From NCBI RefSeq assembly GCF_018130465.1, contig NZ_JAFCKJ010000002.1, positions 124,001 through 188,000 of the forward strand: DNA of 64,000 bases, in the 5' to 3' direction. The position numbers were made by a program, and so were the translations under genes. Origin of the DNA: Bradyrhizobium canariense (lineage in GTDB: Bacteria > Pseudomonadota > Alphaproteobacteria > Rhizobiales > Xanthobacteraceae). The notes beneath the pieces are model-generated. The model was not told where the DNA came from. It saw nothing but the letters and a program-made list of their open reading frames with translations, and did not search any database. This document shows positions 8,648-18,873 of the stretch, piece by piece. How positions within the stretch are numbered: position 1 is the first letter of the stretch; the number at the start of each line of letters is the position of its first letter.

Positions 8648-9412
8648 ATGGACGCGCGGACCAGCAACGCCACCGAGATCGACAGCCGGCCGATCAACAA
8701 TCTGCTACGGCGCTTGAGCGCGGCCGACTTCGCCCTGCTTGCGCCGCATGTCATGGTCGAAAGCACCGCGGCGAATGAGCTGCTCTACAGCCCCGGCGAC
8801 GACGTCCAGGTCGTCCACTTCCCCTGCGGACCGTCGCTTGCGACGTTCCTCGTTCCCAATGAGGACGGCCGCGATGTCGAGACCATCCTGGTCGGCCGCG
8901 AAGGCGCGGTGGGTGGCATCGTCAGCGAGGGCTATCTGCCGGCCTATACCCGGATCTGCGTGAAATTCGGCGGGCCGTTTGCGCGAATTCACGTCAGCAA
9001 GCTGGAGGCCGCCAAGCAGCGCTCGCCCTCGTTACGCCATGTCTTCGCTCGCTACGCCGACTGCATGCTGGCGCAGATCTTCCAGTCCACCGCCTGCAAC
9101 GCCATTCACTCGATCGAGCAGCGCACCGCCAAATGGATGCTGGCGGCGATGGAACGGACCGGCGACGAGAGCAGCGTGCCGCTGACCCACGAACAGCTCG
9201 CGACGCTGCTCGGCGTCGGCCGCAGCTATGCCAGTCGCGTGCTCCAGTCGTTCAAGGCGGAAGGCGTGCTCGACACACGGCGCGGATCGATCCTGGTCCG
9301 CAACCGCGAGGGCCTGCGCTTGCGCGCCTGCCTGTGCAACGAGGCCGTCAAGATGCACTTCGAGGAGGTGCTGCGCGGGGTCTATCCGACCGAGGAGCGG
9401 GAAGCCGGGTAG
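8648..9412 (+). CDS. Crp/Fnr-family transcriptional regulator
   Basis: A 254-residue regulator with an N-terminal cyclic-nucleotide-binding-like beta barrel (about residues 25-125, with ELLYSPGDDVQVVHFPCGPS) and a C-terminal winged helix (about 178-215, LTHEQLATLLGVGRSYASRV as the recognition region). The four N-terminal Cys of an FNR iron-sulfur cluster are absent, so it is not an oxygen-sensing FNR. The Arg/Glu cAMP pocket of Crp is not recognisable, so the effector is unknown. A GGGAG site precedes the ATG. Neighbouring single-domain receiver on the opposite strand suggests joint control, as is common in this group. Confidence 0.9.
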   Translation: MDARTSNATEIDSRPINNLLRRLSAADFALLAPHVMVESTAANELLYSPGDDVQVVHFPCGPSLATFLVPNEDGRDVETILVGREGAVGGIVSEGYLPAYTRICVKFGGPFARIHVSKLEAAKQRSPSLRHVFARYADCMLAQIFQSTACNAIHSIEQRTAKWMLAAMERTGDESSVPLTHEQLATLLGVGRSYASRVLQSFKAEGVLDTRRGSILVRNREGLRLRACLCNEAVKMHFEEVLRGVYPTEEREAG

Positions 9413-9492
9413 CCCGCCCGCTTCGCTCTTCCGGCGTGGAGAAGGGCAGGAGCACTATCCCGCGTTGCCTGGACCTGGGCTAATATCCCCGC

Positions 9493-10209
9493 ATGAGCGG
9501 GGCTTTCCTTCACACTCTCTTCGACATCGCAGCGTGGCTGGCGGCGGCAGCCGCCGTCTACTGGCTGTCGCGACAGGATTTGCGGTTTCCGGCGCAATCC
9601 TTCGAGATGTCCTATATCGCCGCGCTGGTGTTCGGCGCGGGCCTCGGCGCCTATTTGTTCGGCTCCGCCAATCTGTGGTTGTCGGGCCAGAGCGGCATTG
9701 CGCGCTCGGTCGAGGGGGCGCTCGCGGGGGGCGTCGTGGCGATCGAGCTCTACAAATGGTCCGCAGGGATCACGGTGCGAACAGGCGCCCGTTTTGCGCT
9801 TCCGCTGGCGCTCGGCATCGCGATCGGCCGGCTCGGCTGCTATTTCGCGGGCCTCGACGATTTCACCTACGGCACGCCGACGGCATGGCCCTGGGGCCAT
9901 GATTTCGGCGACGGCGTCCCGCGCCATCCCGTGCAGCTCTACGAAAGCGCCGCGATGGGCGTATTCGCGCTTCTCTACGTGCTGGCGGTCTTGAACCGGA
10001 GCGCGTTTGTGATCACCAATGGTTTCTACCTCGTCCTCGTCTATTATGGAGCACAGCGTTTCCTGTGGGAATTCCTCAAGCCCTACGGCACGCTGATCGG
10101 CCCCTTCACGCTGTTTCACCTGCTGTCGCTGTCCATCCTGCTCTACGCCGTCGTCATGCTGGCGAGGGCGCCCAAAGCGAGACCCATGCATGAACGCGCC
10201 GTTGCGTAA
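9493..10209 (+). CDS. Lgt-like integral membrane protein (prolipoprotein diacylglyceryl transferase family)
   Basis: A polytopic membrane protein of 238 residues with about six or seven hydrophobic segments. Two Lgt hallmarks are present: IGRLGCYFAG near residue 115, matching the Lgt signature GRxGN, and RHPVQLYES near residue 142, matching HPxQLYE. The conserved Asn of the signature is Cys here, and the protein is shorter than housekeeping Lgt (about 280). It is therefore more likely a paralogue than the essential enzyme, perhaps transferring or handling a diacylglyceryl or related lipid group. It overlaps the radical SAM gene by 20 bp, implying coupled expression and a joint function. Substrate unknown. 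Confidence 0.8.
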   Translation: MSGAFLHTLFDIAAWLAAAAAVYWLSRQDLRFPAQSFEMSYIAALVFGAGLGAYLFGSANLWLSGQSGIARSVEGALAGGVVAIELYKWSAGITVRTGARFALPLALGIAIGRLGCYFAGLDDFTYGTPTAWPWGHDFGDGVPRHPVQLYESAAMGVFALLYVLAVLNRSAFVITNGFYLVLVYYGAQRFLWEFLKPYGTLIGPFTLFHLLSLSILLYAVVMLARAPKARPMHERAVA

Positions 10210-11623
10210 GTCGCGTCCCTATATCTTCTGGGGCCAGACCCAATCTCTCTGCGAGACCTGCCTGAAGCTGGTGCCGGCCAAGATCCAGATCCTCGACAAC
10301 GAGGTCTGGTACGAGAAGCGCTGCAAGGAGCATGGCGTCCAGTCCACGCTGGTGTCGACGGACGCCGCCTATTGGCGGCTGTGCAAGGATTTCATCAAGC
10401 CGGGCGACCGGCCGCTCGCCTTTCAACGGCATACCGAATTCGGCTGCCCCTACGATTGCGGCCTGTGCCCCGACCACGAGCAGCATTCCTGCCTGGCGCT
10501 GATCGAGATCACCGAGCATTGCAATCTGACCTGCCCGGTGTGCTTTGCCGATTCCTCGCCGGCGCGGACCAGCTTCACGCCGCTGGCCAAGATCGAGCGA
10601 ATGCTGGATGCTCTGGTCGCGAGCGAGGGCGAGCCCGACCTGGTGCAGATCTCCGGCGGGGAGCCGACGCTGCATCCGGACTTCTTCGCGATCCTCGATG
10701 CGGTGCGCGCCCGCCCGATCCGCCACGTCATGATCAACACCAACGGCCTGCGCATCGCCCGCGAAAAGGATTTCGTGGCGCGGCTCGCCGAGAACAAGCG
10801 CGGGCTCGAGGTCTATCTCCAGTTCGACTCGCTCGAACGCGACGCGTTGATCAATCTGCGCGGGGCGGATTTGCGCAAGATCCGCCAGCAGGCGCTGGAG
10901 AATCTCGAGCATTATGGCGTGTCGACCACGCTGGTGGCGACCATCAAGCGCGGCGTCAACGATGCCGAGATAGGCGACATCGTCCGCCATGCCCTGAGCT
11001 GGAAGTGCGTTCGCGGCGTCACGCTTCAGCCGGTGCAGGATGCCGGCCGCAACGAGAATTTCGACAAGAACACCGACCGCATCATGCTGTCGGAGATCCG
11101 CAAGCGCGTGGTCGAAACCGGCGTGTTCGGCGACAAGGACATGATCCCGCTGCCCTGCAATCCCGAAAGCATCTCGATCGGTTACGGCCTGCGCAACGGC
11201 GAGAAAGTGCTGCCGCTGACCTCGCTGATCCCGCAGGAGCAACTCGTCGCATTGTTGCCCAACACGATAAGCCCGGAGAAGCACCCGGCACTGCGGGAGA
11301 AATTCATCGATCTGTTTTCGTTGTCCTCGGGACCGCTGAACACCAGCGAGCGCGTCTGCGAATTGCTGTGCTGCCTGCCGAGCTTCGAGGTACCGCAGGG
11401 AATCACTTACGAGAACGTATTCCGCGTCACCATCGTGCAGTTTCTCGACCGCTTCAATTTCTGCGTCGGCAACGTCAAGCGCAGCTGCATCCATTTCGTC
11501 ACCGAGAGCGGCGCGATCATCCCGTTCGACACCTACAATTTGTTCTACCGAAACGGGAAGATCGACGGCATCCGCGCCGAACTAGCAATGAAGGTTGTGC
11601 CGGAAGGAGCTTTGCAGGGATGA
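10190..11623 (+). CDS. Multi-cluster radical SAM protein, MJ0619 / tetraether lipid synthase-like
   Basis: A 477-residue radical SAM protein. The SAM-cluster motif is CNLTCPVC (C111, C115, C118), followed by ISGGEPTLHPDF. In front of it lie C21-x2-C24 with C45 (rubredoxin-like metal site, CETC and RCKEHG) and C86, C90, C93, C101 (an extra cluster site, GCPYDCGLC). Further Cys occur at C390, C394, C395, C425 and C433. This layout matches the MJ0619 family, whose archaeal members are established tetraether lipid synthases that join lipid tail carbons. The bacterial substrate is not known from sequence. It overlaps the Lgt-like gene upstream and its stop overlaps the next start (ATGA). Confidence 0.85.
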   Translation: MNAPLRKSRPYIFWGQTQSLCETCLKLVPAKIQILDNEVWYEKRCKEHGVQSTLVSTDAAYWRLCKDFIKPGDRPLAFQRHTEFGCPYDCGLCPDHEQHSCLALIEITEHCNLTCPVCFADSSPARTSFTPLAKIERMLDALVASEGEPDLVQISGGEPTLHPDFFAILDAVRARPIRHVMINTNGLRIAREKDFVARLAENKRGLEVYLQFDSLERDALINLRGADLRKIRQQALENLEHYGVSTTLVATIKRGVNDAEIGDIVRHALSWKCVRGVTLQPVQDAGRNENFDKNTDRIMLSEIRKRVVETGVFGDKDMIPLPCNPESISIGYGLRNGEKVLPLTSLIPQEQLVALLPNTISPEKHPALREKFIDLFSLSSGPLNTSERVCELLCCLPSFEVPQGITYENVFRVTIVQFLDRFNFCVGNVKRSCIHFVTESGAIIPFDTYNLFYRNGKIDGIRAELAMKVVPEGALQG

Positions 11624-11886
11624 CCAGCACTGATAACCCGTCACCCCCTCCCTCGCCTTCGCGGCCACCGCCGAACCAGCGCAGCGGCTGCCTGACCGCG
11701 CTCATGGCGATCTTCGGGATCATCCTGCTGCTGCCCGGCGCCTGTGCACTCCTGTTCGGCGGAATCTCGATATCCGACAGAGGCCGGATCGATTCCGACG
11801 TCGCGCCCCTGGTCTTCCTGGGCCTGGTCGTGGGGCTGGGCGGGGTCGCCCTGATCTGGGCGGCAATCAAGGGCCGACGCGTCTAA
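11620..11886 (+). CDS. Small membrane protein coupled to the radical SAM gene
   Basis: An 88-residue protein starting at the ATG of an ATGA overlap with the radical SAM stop, preceded by GGAAGGA at 11602-11608. The N-terminal tail is Pro/Ser-rich (PPPSPSRPPP), followed by two predicted membrane helices, about residues 24-46 (LTALMAIFGIILLLPGACAL) and 63-83 (LVFLGLVVGLGGVALIWAAI), and a short basic end. No family is recognised. Its translational coupling suggests it is a subunit or membrane anchor for the two enzymes of the operon. A terminator follows at 11941. Confidence 0.75.
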   Translation: MTSTDNPSPPPSPSRPPPNQRSGCLTALMAIFGIILLLPGACALLFGGISISDRGRIDSDVAPLVFLGLVVGLGGVALIWAAIKGRRV

Positions 11887-11940
11887 GCCCTGCTTTTTCG
11901 CCTAACCCCCGGGGATTCCCGGGCAAAATTCAATCAACCA

Positions 11941-11976
11941 ACGGCCAAAGAACACATTGTTTTTTGGCCGTTTTTG
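11941..11976 (+). terminator. Rho-independent terminator of the Lgt-like/radical SAM operon
   Basis: A nine-base perfect stem, ACGGCCAAA (11941-11949) with TTTGGCCGT (11963-11971), is followed by a T run on the plus strand. It lies 55 bp after the small membrane protein gene and before typA, and separates the two transcription units. Confidence 0.8.
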
Positions 11977-12143
11977 CATATATTGCGCCGCAACGCGTAG
12001 GGTGCCCGGTCGATATGCCGGGCGTCCCTTTTTGGGCGGAAAGCGCCCCGTTTCCAGTCTTCAAGCGTTGTTTCGAGAAGAGGTCCCGGTCTGACCGGCG
12101 AGATCGCGCTTAACCCATTGTCCGACCGCAAAGAAGCCCACTC

Positions 12144-13970
<1,827 letters not shown>

Positions 13971-13978
13971 GGCCACTG

Positions 13979-14121
13979 CTCTCGTGCCCCGGACGCAGCG
14001 CAGCACGCAGTGGTGCGCTGCTGGGCCGGGGCCCAGATCTCTTACCGCATTCAATCGCTCTCATGGGTCCCGGCTCTGCGCAGCAGCGCAAGCGCGCTGC
14101 AGCGCGTCCGGGACACGAGAG
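13979..14121. repeat. Intergenic palindromic repeat, GTGCCCCGGACGC family (copy 1)
   Basis: About 143 bases whose ends pair: CTCTCGTGCCCCGGACGC (13979-13996) with GCGTCCGGGACACGAGAG (14104-14121). Inside is a second hairpin around AGCGCAGCAC and GTGCGCTGCT and a block GGGCCGGGGCCC. Related copies follow ppa (20101-20227) and acs (50274-50414). All three start within about 10 bp of a plus-strand stop codon. Confidence 0.85.
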
Positions 14122-14173
14122 CAGCAGATCCGTCCAGCTTCAGCACACCCAGCGAACGTGCTAGAGCCAGCCA

Positions 14174-15421
14174 ATGCCTTCCCTCCCCTCCTCAGTCGAC
14201 GTCGCGATCATCGGCGCGGGCGCCGCCGGCCTCGGCGCGGCGCATGCGCTGGCGGGCTCCGGCCTCTCCGCGATCGTGCTGGAGGCGCGCGACCGGCTCG
14301 GCGGCCGCGCCTGGACCGTGCAGGCCTCGCCTGAGGTCACGTTCGACGTCGGCTGCGGCTGGCTGCATTCGGCGGACAACAACTCCTTCGTCGCGATTGC
14401 GAAACAGCTCGGTTTCGAGGTCAACCAGGACCTGCCGCCCTGGCGCGAGCGCGCCTATGGCAACGCGTTTCCGAAAGCCGAGCGCGATGATTTCATGCGC
14501 GCGATGGACGCGTTCTATCAGCGGCTCTGGAAAGTCGCGCAGAACGGCAAGGACGAACCCGCGAGCTCGGGCCTGGAGCCCGGCAATCGCTGGAACCCCA
14601 TGATCGACGCGGTCTCGACCTACATCAACGGCTGCGAACTGAAGGACATGTCGACGCTGGACTGGGACGCCTATGAGGACAGCGACCTCAACTGGCGCGT
14701 CCGCCGCGGCTATGGCGCGCTCATCGCGGCCTATGGCGCGCCCTGCCCGATGACGCTGAACTGCAACGTCACGCTGATCGATCATTCGGACAAGCGCATC
14801 CGCATCGAGACATCGCAGGGCACGCTGGTCGCGGACAAGGTGATCGTCACCGTGCCGACCAATTTGATCGCCGACGAAGCAATCCGGTTCTTACCTGCCT
14901 TGCGCGCCAAGGTCGATGCCGCAGCCGGCCTGCCGCTCGGCGTCGATGACAAGCTGACGCTGGCGCTTAGCGATGCCGAGGCCTTCCCCAGGGAAGGAAA
15001 CCTGCGCGGCGCCACCATGCGCACCGACATGGGCACCTATCATATCCGCCCGTTCGGCCAGCCCTGCATCGAAGGCTTTTTCGGCGGCCGATTTGCACGT
15101 GAATTGGAGGATGCCGGGGAAGGCGCATTCGCAGCCCAAGGCATCGACGAGATCGCAGGCTTCCTCGGCAACGACATCAGGAAAAAGCTGAAGCCGCTCT
15201 ACGAGTCCCGCTGGGCCCACGATCCCTTCGCGCGAGGCTCATATTCGCACGCGCTGCCGGGCCACGCCGGTGACCGCGCCGTGCTGGCCGCACCGGTCGA
15301 CGGGCGGCTGTTCTTTGCGGGAGAAGCGACGTCGCCGAACTTCTTCACGACGGCGCATGGAGCGAGGGACTCAGGGGAGCGGGCGGCGAGGGAAGTGCTG
15401 GGGGTTCTGGGCAAACCGTAA
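14174..15421 (+). CDS. FAD-dependent amine oxidase (flavin monoamine oxidase family)
   Basis: A 415-residue flavoprotein. The Rossmann FAD motif VAIIGAGAAGLGAAHAL occupies about residues 10-27, followed by the DRLGGRAWT signature of the amine oxidase family near residue 42. The C-terminal FAD block is RLFFAGEATSPNFFTTAHGA, typical of monoamine or polyamine oxidases. It probably deaminates an amine with release of hydrogen peroxide; the substrate cannot be told. There is no export signal. It ends just before a palindromic repeat shared with the convergent DCC operon. Confidence 0.87.
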   Translation: MPSLPSSVDVAIIGAGAAGLGAAHALAGSGLSAIVLEARDRLGGRAWTVQASPEVTFDVGCGWLHSADNNSFVAIAKQLGFEVNQDLPPWRERAYGNAFPKAERDDFMRAMDAFYQRLWKVAQNGKDEPASSGLEPGNRWNPMIDAVSTYINGCELKDMSTLDWDAYEDSDLNWRVRRGYGALIAAYGAPCPMTLNCNVTLIDHSDKRIRIETSQGTLVADKVIVTVPTNLIADEAIRFLPALRAKVDAAAGLPLGVDDKLTLALSDAEAFPREGNLRGATMRTDMGTYHIRPFGQPCIEGFFGGRFARELEDAGEGAFAAQGIDEIAGFLGNDIRKKLKPLYESRWAHDPFARGSYSHALPGHAGDRAVLAAPVDGRLFFAGEATSPNFFTTAHGARDSGERAAREVLGVLGKP

Positions 15422-15432
15422 CCACACACTCC

Positions 15433-15510
15433 GTCATTGCGAGCGCAGCGAAGCAATCCAGAATCTTTCCGCAGCGGCAGCCTGGATTGCTTCGCTACGC
15501 TCGCAATGAC
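15433..15510. repeat. Intergenic palindromic repeat, ATTGCGAGCGCAGCG family (copy 2)
   Basis: Inverted repeat with arms GTCATTGCGAGCGCAGCG (from 15433) and CGCTACGCTCGCAATGAC (to 15510). It matches the element at 2728-2804 over most of its length, including the central CCGCAGCGG/CCGCGGC variation. It lies exactly between two convergent genes, a position suited to bidirectional termination. Confidence 0.85.
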
Positions 15511-15513
15511 GAA

Positions 15514-15921
15514 TTACTCGACCACCCGTGCTCGCAAGTCAGCATCCGGCACGAAACACGTATCGTACTTGCCGAAGATGCGGTAGCGGTTGCGCGCGAC
15601 GAGGTTGTAGAGCGGGTCGCGCAACGCTTTCGGCACGGCGAATAGCGCGTTGACCCAGCCCCATCCTGGCAGTCGGGACAGCACCGTCAGCGCAGCGTCC
15701 GATTTCATGAACACCTCGCCGCCGTAGACCACCGCATTGGTGTCGGGATCATCCGGATCGATGCCGAACGTGCGCGCGAGCTGGGCGCCATAGTCCGACT
15801 GGATCGGCGTGAAGCGAAATCGCTTCGCCGTATCACGTTTGGCGACGAACCGCACCCAGCGCGAGCAGAAGATGCAGACGCCGTCGAACAGGATGATGTC
15901 ATCGTCGGGCCATTTGGGCAT
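15514..15921 (-). CDS. DCC-family thiol-disulfide oxidoreductase-like protein (DUF393)
   Basis: A 135-residue protein beginning MPKWPDDDIILFDGVCIFC: the DGxCxxC signature gives the DCC family its name, and the CxxC (about residues 16-19) is thioredoxin-like. The C-terminal YDTCFVPDADLRARV is typical of the family. Its role is thought to be thiol redox chemistry, but no substrate is established. Its start overlaps the end of the SDR-DoxX gene by 23 bp, so the two are coupled and it is the last gene of a four-gene operon. Confidence 0.87.
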   Translation of the reverse strand: MPKWPDDDIILFDGVCIFCSRWVRFVAKRDTAKRFRFTPIQSDYGAQLARTFGIDPDDPDTNAVVYGGEVFMKSDAALTVLSRLPGWGWVNALFAVPKALRDPLYNLVARNRYRIFGKYDTCFVPDADLRARVVE

Positions 15922-17239
15922 CAGCGATTATCCAGCATGAGCAATGCAACAAGCTCAGCACTATGGCCGGCCCCGTCTTCACCAGTGCGCCGAGCGGTTC
16001 GACCCAGAGGTCGGGCGTAAGGATCGCCGCGCCAAACATATAACCGAGCGAAGCCAGGATGCCCGCAACGAGTCCGATCACTGCGGTGCGGCGGAAGGCG
16101 ATCAGCGCGCCGATGCTCATGTCCATCAGGCTGGTGCCGATGGTGACGGGATCGACCAGCGCCGGCGGAAAGTTGTGCGCAGTCAGGATGCCGGCGGCGG
16201 CGCGATAGGACACGAACAGTGCGATGAAGCCGGAGACGGACCAGAACGCGACAAGGCTGGCGAAGATCAGCGTCTTGACCAGGAACAGCCGCGCGAACCA
16301 TTTGTCCTGGATCGTTGCAGGGTGGCGCCCGACCGTCTGAGCCAACGACTTCGGCACGATGCCCGTGGCGGCGATCCACGCCGAGGGATCACCGCTCACG
16401 CCGCGGCGCAGCTCGGCGATGGCCGTGGAGCGCATCGGCGGCATCCAGCCGAGATAATTGGCGAAATCGCCGCCTTTCGCGCCGAGATCGAGCATGAAGG
16501 ACGGCATCGCGACGCGCAACCAGCCCGCCGTACCGAACGCGATACGAAACTGCTTGATGACCCCGGCCATCGTGATCGGTTCGATCTGCATCAGGTCCCA
16601 GTTCACAGCCTTCACCGATGCGTCGTCGCTATCACGCGCGGCAAGCCAGGCAATGGTGGCCGAGATATCCTCGACCGCAACGGGCTGGAACGGCGTCGCC
16701 ATCTCCTTCTCCGGCAAGTCGAGCGGAAACGCCGCAAGCGCGCGGAGCATCGCGCTGCCGCCATAGGCTGACGGCGCGACCACGAAGCCAGGCCGCAAGA
16801 TGGCGTGAGGAATGCCGGACGCCGCGATCAAACGTTCGGCCTCGCGCTTCGTCGTTGCGAACGCGGTTCGATCCTCGCCCGCGGCCCCGGGAATCGAGAT
16901 GTGCACCAGCCGGATCGCACGGCCGCTGCCGCCGATGGCCTGAAGCAGGCGCGCGACGAGATCGCGATGCACCGCGTTGGTGTCGCTGCCGGGACCGTCC
17001 TGGAGCACGCCGAGGCAGTTCACGACGACATCTACCGCGTGCTCGCTGAGGAGGTGCGTCAGCGCGGCTCCATCGAGCGAGACGATCGGCCGCTCAATGT
17101 CCAACGCGCTCATCTTCTGTGCCGGCGACAGGCTGCGCGCCACGCCGACGACGCGAAATCCTCGCGCGCGAATATCGTCGGTGACGAAGCGACCGATCAG
17201 ACCGGAGGCGCCGAGCACGAGAATGGTTCGCTGGCTCAT
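15899..17239 (-). CDS. NmrA/SDR-type NAD(P)-binding protein fused to a DoxX-like membrane domain
   Basis: A 446-residue fusion. The N-terminal 270 residues form an atypical short-chain dehydrogenase domain with LVLGASGLIGRFVTDDI and a divergent active site; the C-terminal 150 residues contain about four hydrophobic segments (LFLVKTLIFASLVAFWSVSG through IVLSLLHCSCWIIA), as in the DoxX-like family. I chose the ATG at 17239; a TTG four codons upstream gives the longer frame. The arrangement suggests a membrane-tethered oxidoreductase acting with the DCC protein. It lies 8 bp downstream of the DUF2269 gene. Confidence 0.85.
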   Translation of the reverse strand: MSQRTILVLGASGLIGRFVTDDIRARGFRVVGVARSLSPAQKMSALDIERPIVSLDGAALTHLLSEHAVDVVVNCLGVLQDGPGSDTNAVHRDLVARLLQAIGGSGRAIRLVHISIPGAAGEDRTAFATTKREAERLIAASGIPHAILRPGFVVAPSAYGGSAMLRALAAFPLDLPEKEMATPFQPVAVEDISATIAWLAARDSDDASVKAVNWDLMQIEPITMAGVIKQFRIAFGTAGWLRVAMPSFMLDLGAKGGDFANYLGWMPPMRSTAIAELRRGVSGDPSAWIAATGIVPKSLAQTVGRHPATIQDKWFARLFLVKTLIFASLVAFWSVSGFIALFVSYRAAAGILTAHNFPPALVDPVTIGTSLMDMSIGALIAFRRTAVIGLVAGILASLGYMFGAAILTPDLWVEPLGALVKTGPAIVLSLLHCSCWIIADAQMARR

Positions 17240-17247
17240 GATCTTGC

Positions 17248-17715
17248 TCAAAACGGTTTTGCGATCATCAACCAGAGAATCAGCATCGTCGCACCGAAGC
17301 CGGGGAAACCGAACCCGAACCAGCGGCGGAACAGGACGAAATAGCGCTCCGGAAGCGCGATACGCTGCTCGGCCGCCTTGCGCGCGAGATCGCGCATCTC
17401 GATCTGCATGAAGATCACGGGGACCCAGAACAAGCCAGCAATCACATAAAGCGCAAGCGAGGCGAGCAGCCAGCGCTCGGCGATCGACGTTGCCGAGAGC
17501 ATCATCAGCAGGCCGCCCGTGATCGGCTGGAGGATCACGGCGGACAACGTAAAGATCGCGTCCGCGATCACGACGACCGAAGCGGTGCGCGCGATGAACT
17601 CCGCGTTGTCAGTGCGATGCGCCATCAGCATGAAGAAGGCGATACCGGTTCCGGTGCCGAGAATGACGATAGCGCCGAGCACGTGCAGATATTTGATGAG
17701 GAAATACAGCGTCAT
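17248..17715 (-). CDS. DUF2269-family integral membrane protein
   Basis: A 155-residue membrane protein with about four helices. It starts MTLYFLIKYLHVLGAIVILGT and ends FPGFGATMLILWLMIAKPF, both typical of DUF2269 (COG5528). His11 in KYLHVLGA is a conserved helix residue of this family and could bind haem or metal, but that is inference. The ATG at 17713-17715 overlaps the hydrolase stop (ATGA), so a longer upstream frame is rejected. Function unknown; context links it to a redox module. Confidence 0.85.
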   Translation of the reverse strand: MTLYFLIKYLHVLGAIVILGTGTGIAFFMLMAHRTDNAEFIARTASVVVIADAIFTLSAVILQPITGGLLMMLSATSIAERWLLASLALYVIAGLFWVPVIFMQIEMRDLARKAAEQRIALPERYFVLFRRWFGFGFPGFGATMLILWLMIAKPF

Positions 17716-18611
17716 GGCTTCTTGGTCGCCACGGACCTGGGCAGGTTCAGCCCTCGCGCAAGTTCGCCGCTCGCGGCTTTGACGCCGGCCTCGCCTTCGA
17801 CCATCCAATGGCCTTCGCCGCCCGCGGCCGGCAGGGTGCGGAAGTCGACCTTGCCGCCGCTGCCGCGAAACGCATCCGCCAAGCCCAGCGAAAATTTCGG
17901 CGCAAAGTAGCTGTCATTGGCCGCAACGAGCCATGTGACGGGAATGCGCGCTGCTTTCCCGAACTCCGCCGCGGCCGCAAGCAGCGTGTGTGGCGCGCAG
18001 ACCTTGTTCGGTTCGTCGTTGGCATGGCCACCGCGGCCCGGCGCAAAGGCGATGATGGCAGAGATCGCGTTCGGATCGGCATTCGCGAGCGCCAGCGCGC
18101 CCCAACCGCCGGCGGAATGGCCGATCACGACCGCGGCCTCCTTGCGGATGAAATCCTGCTTTCGCAGATAGTCCAGCGCGCGCGAGATTTCATCGGCCGT
18201 TGCGCGGCCCGAGCGCACATAGTCCGCCTCGTCACAGCCACCCTGGTCCTCGACATAGCGGCCGCCGGTCGCGCCATGGCCGAGCCGTTCCGGCACCAGC
18301 ACGGCGAAGCCGCGTGCGATGAGGAACGCAGTGAGTGCGCGGTATTCCGGCTGTGGCGTTTGCGCGCGCCGCAAGCCATTTTGCGTCGAAGCATGCGCGA
18401 TCACCGCAAGTCGGAACGGGCCAGCACCCGGCGGACGAAACAGCAGAGAATGAGCGACGATGTCGGTATCCGGCGATGGCACGCGCCATTGCTGCCGGCG
18501 AAACGGATCGCCCTCCGCTCCGGACGATCCAAACGTGACCTGAGCGCACACAGGCGGCGCAGTCAGCAAGGCCAATAGAGGCAGAAGCACGAGGATGTTG
18601 AGGAGCCGCAT
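17712..18611 (-). CDS. Secreted alpha/beta hydrolase (dienelactone-hydrolase-like)
   Basis: A 299-residue protein with a signal peptide (about residues 1-24, ending PPVCAQ). The nucleophile elbow is VIGHSAGGWG (GxSxG), and the catalytic Asp and His may be in AANDSYFAP and EGHWMVEG near the end. Two Cys in GGCDEAD and KVCAPH could form a disulfide in the periplasm. It resembles prolyl oligopeptidase or dienelactone hydrolase-type esterases; the substrate is unknown. It is the first gene of the minus-strand operon with DUF2269, SDR-DoxX and DCC genes and overlaps DUF2269 by 4 bp. Confidence 0.85.
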   Translation of the reverse strand: MRLLNILVLLPLLALLTAPPVCAQVTFGSSGAEGDPFRRQQWRVPSPDTDIVAHSLLFRPPGAGPFRLAVIAHASTQNGLRRAQTPQPEYRALTAFLIARGFAVLVPERLGHGATGGRYVEDQGGCDEADYVRSGRATADEISRALDYLRKQDFIRKEAAVVIGHSAGGWGALALANADPNAISAIIAFAPGRGGHANDEPNKVCAPHTLLAAAAEFGKAARIPVTWLVAANDSYFAPKFSLGLADAFRGSGGKVDFRTLPAAGGEGHWMVEGEAGVKAASGELARGLNLPRSVATKKP

Positions 18612-18873
18612 GAATTGCCGGAGGCGAGAACAGCGACAGTCACACTAGTAGGAACGAATCAATATCGGCAGACTTTCTGCGTTGCCATCACCGTTCATTC
18701 GTTGCCGCAAAGCAGTTTTGCACCGACGCATGGCACTCCGGTGCCGTTCGCATTGGCGTCTTGTGTTTTTTCGGTACAACACGGCTAAAATACTGATGCA
18801 GAAAGTCCACACGTTAACCGATAATTAACGATAGGTCTTGCCGCCGGCGCGGCGACTTGGTTTGATCACGTCC

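Noticed and set aside
10154-11494. Long minus-strand frame opposite the radical SAM gene
   Set aside because: Same reason: shadow of a gene with strong Cys motifs on the plus strand.
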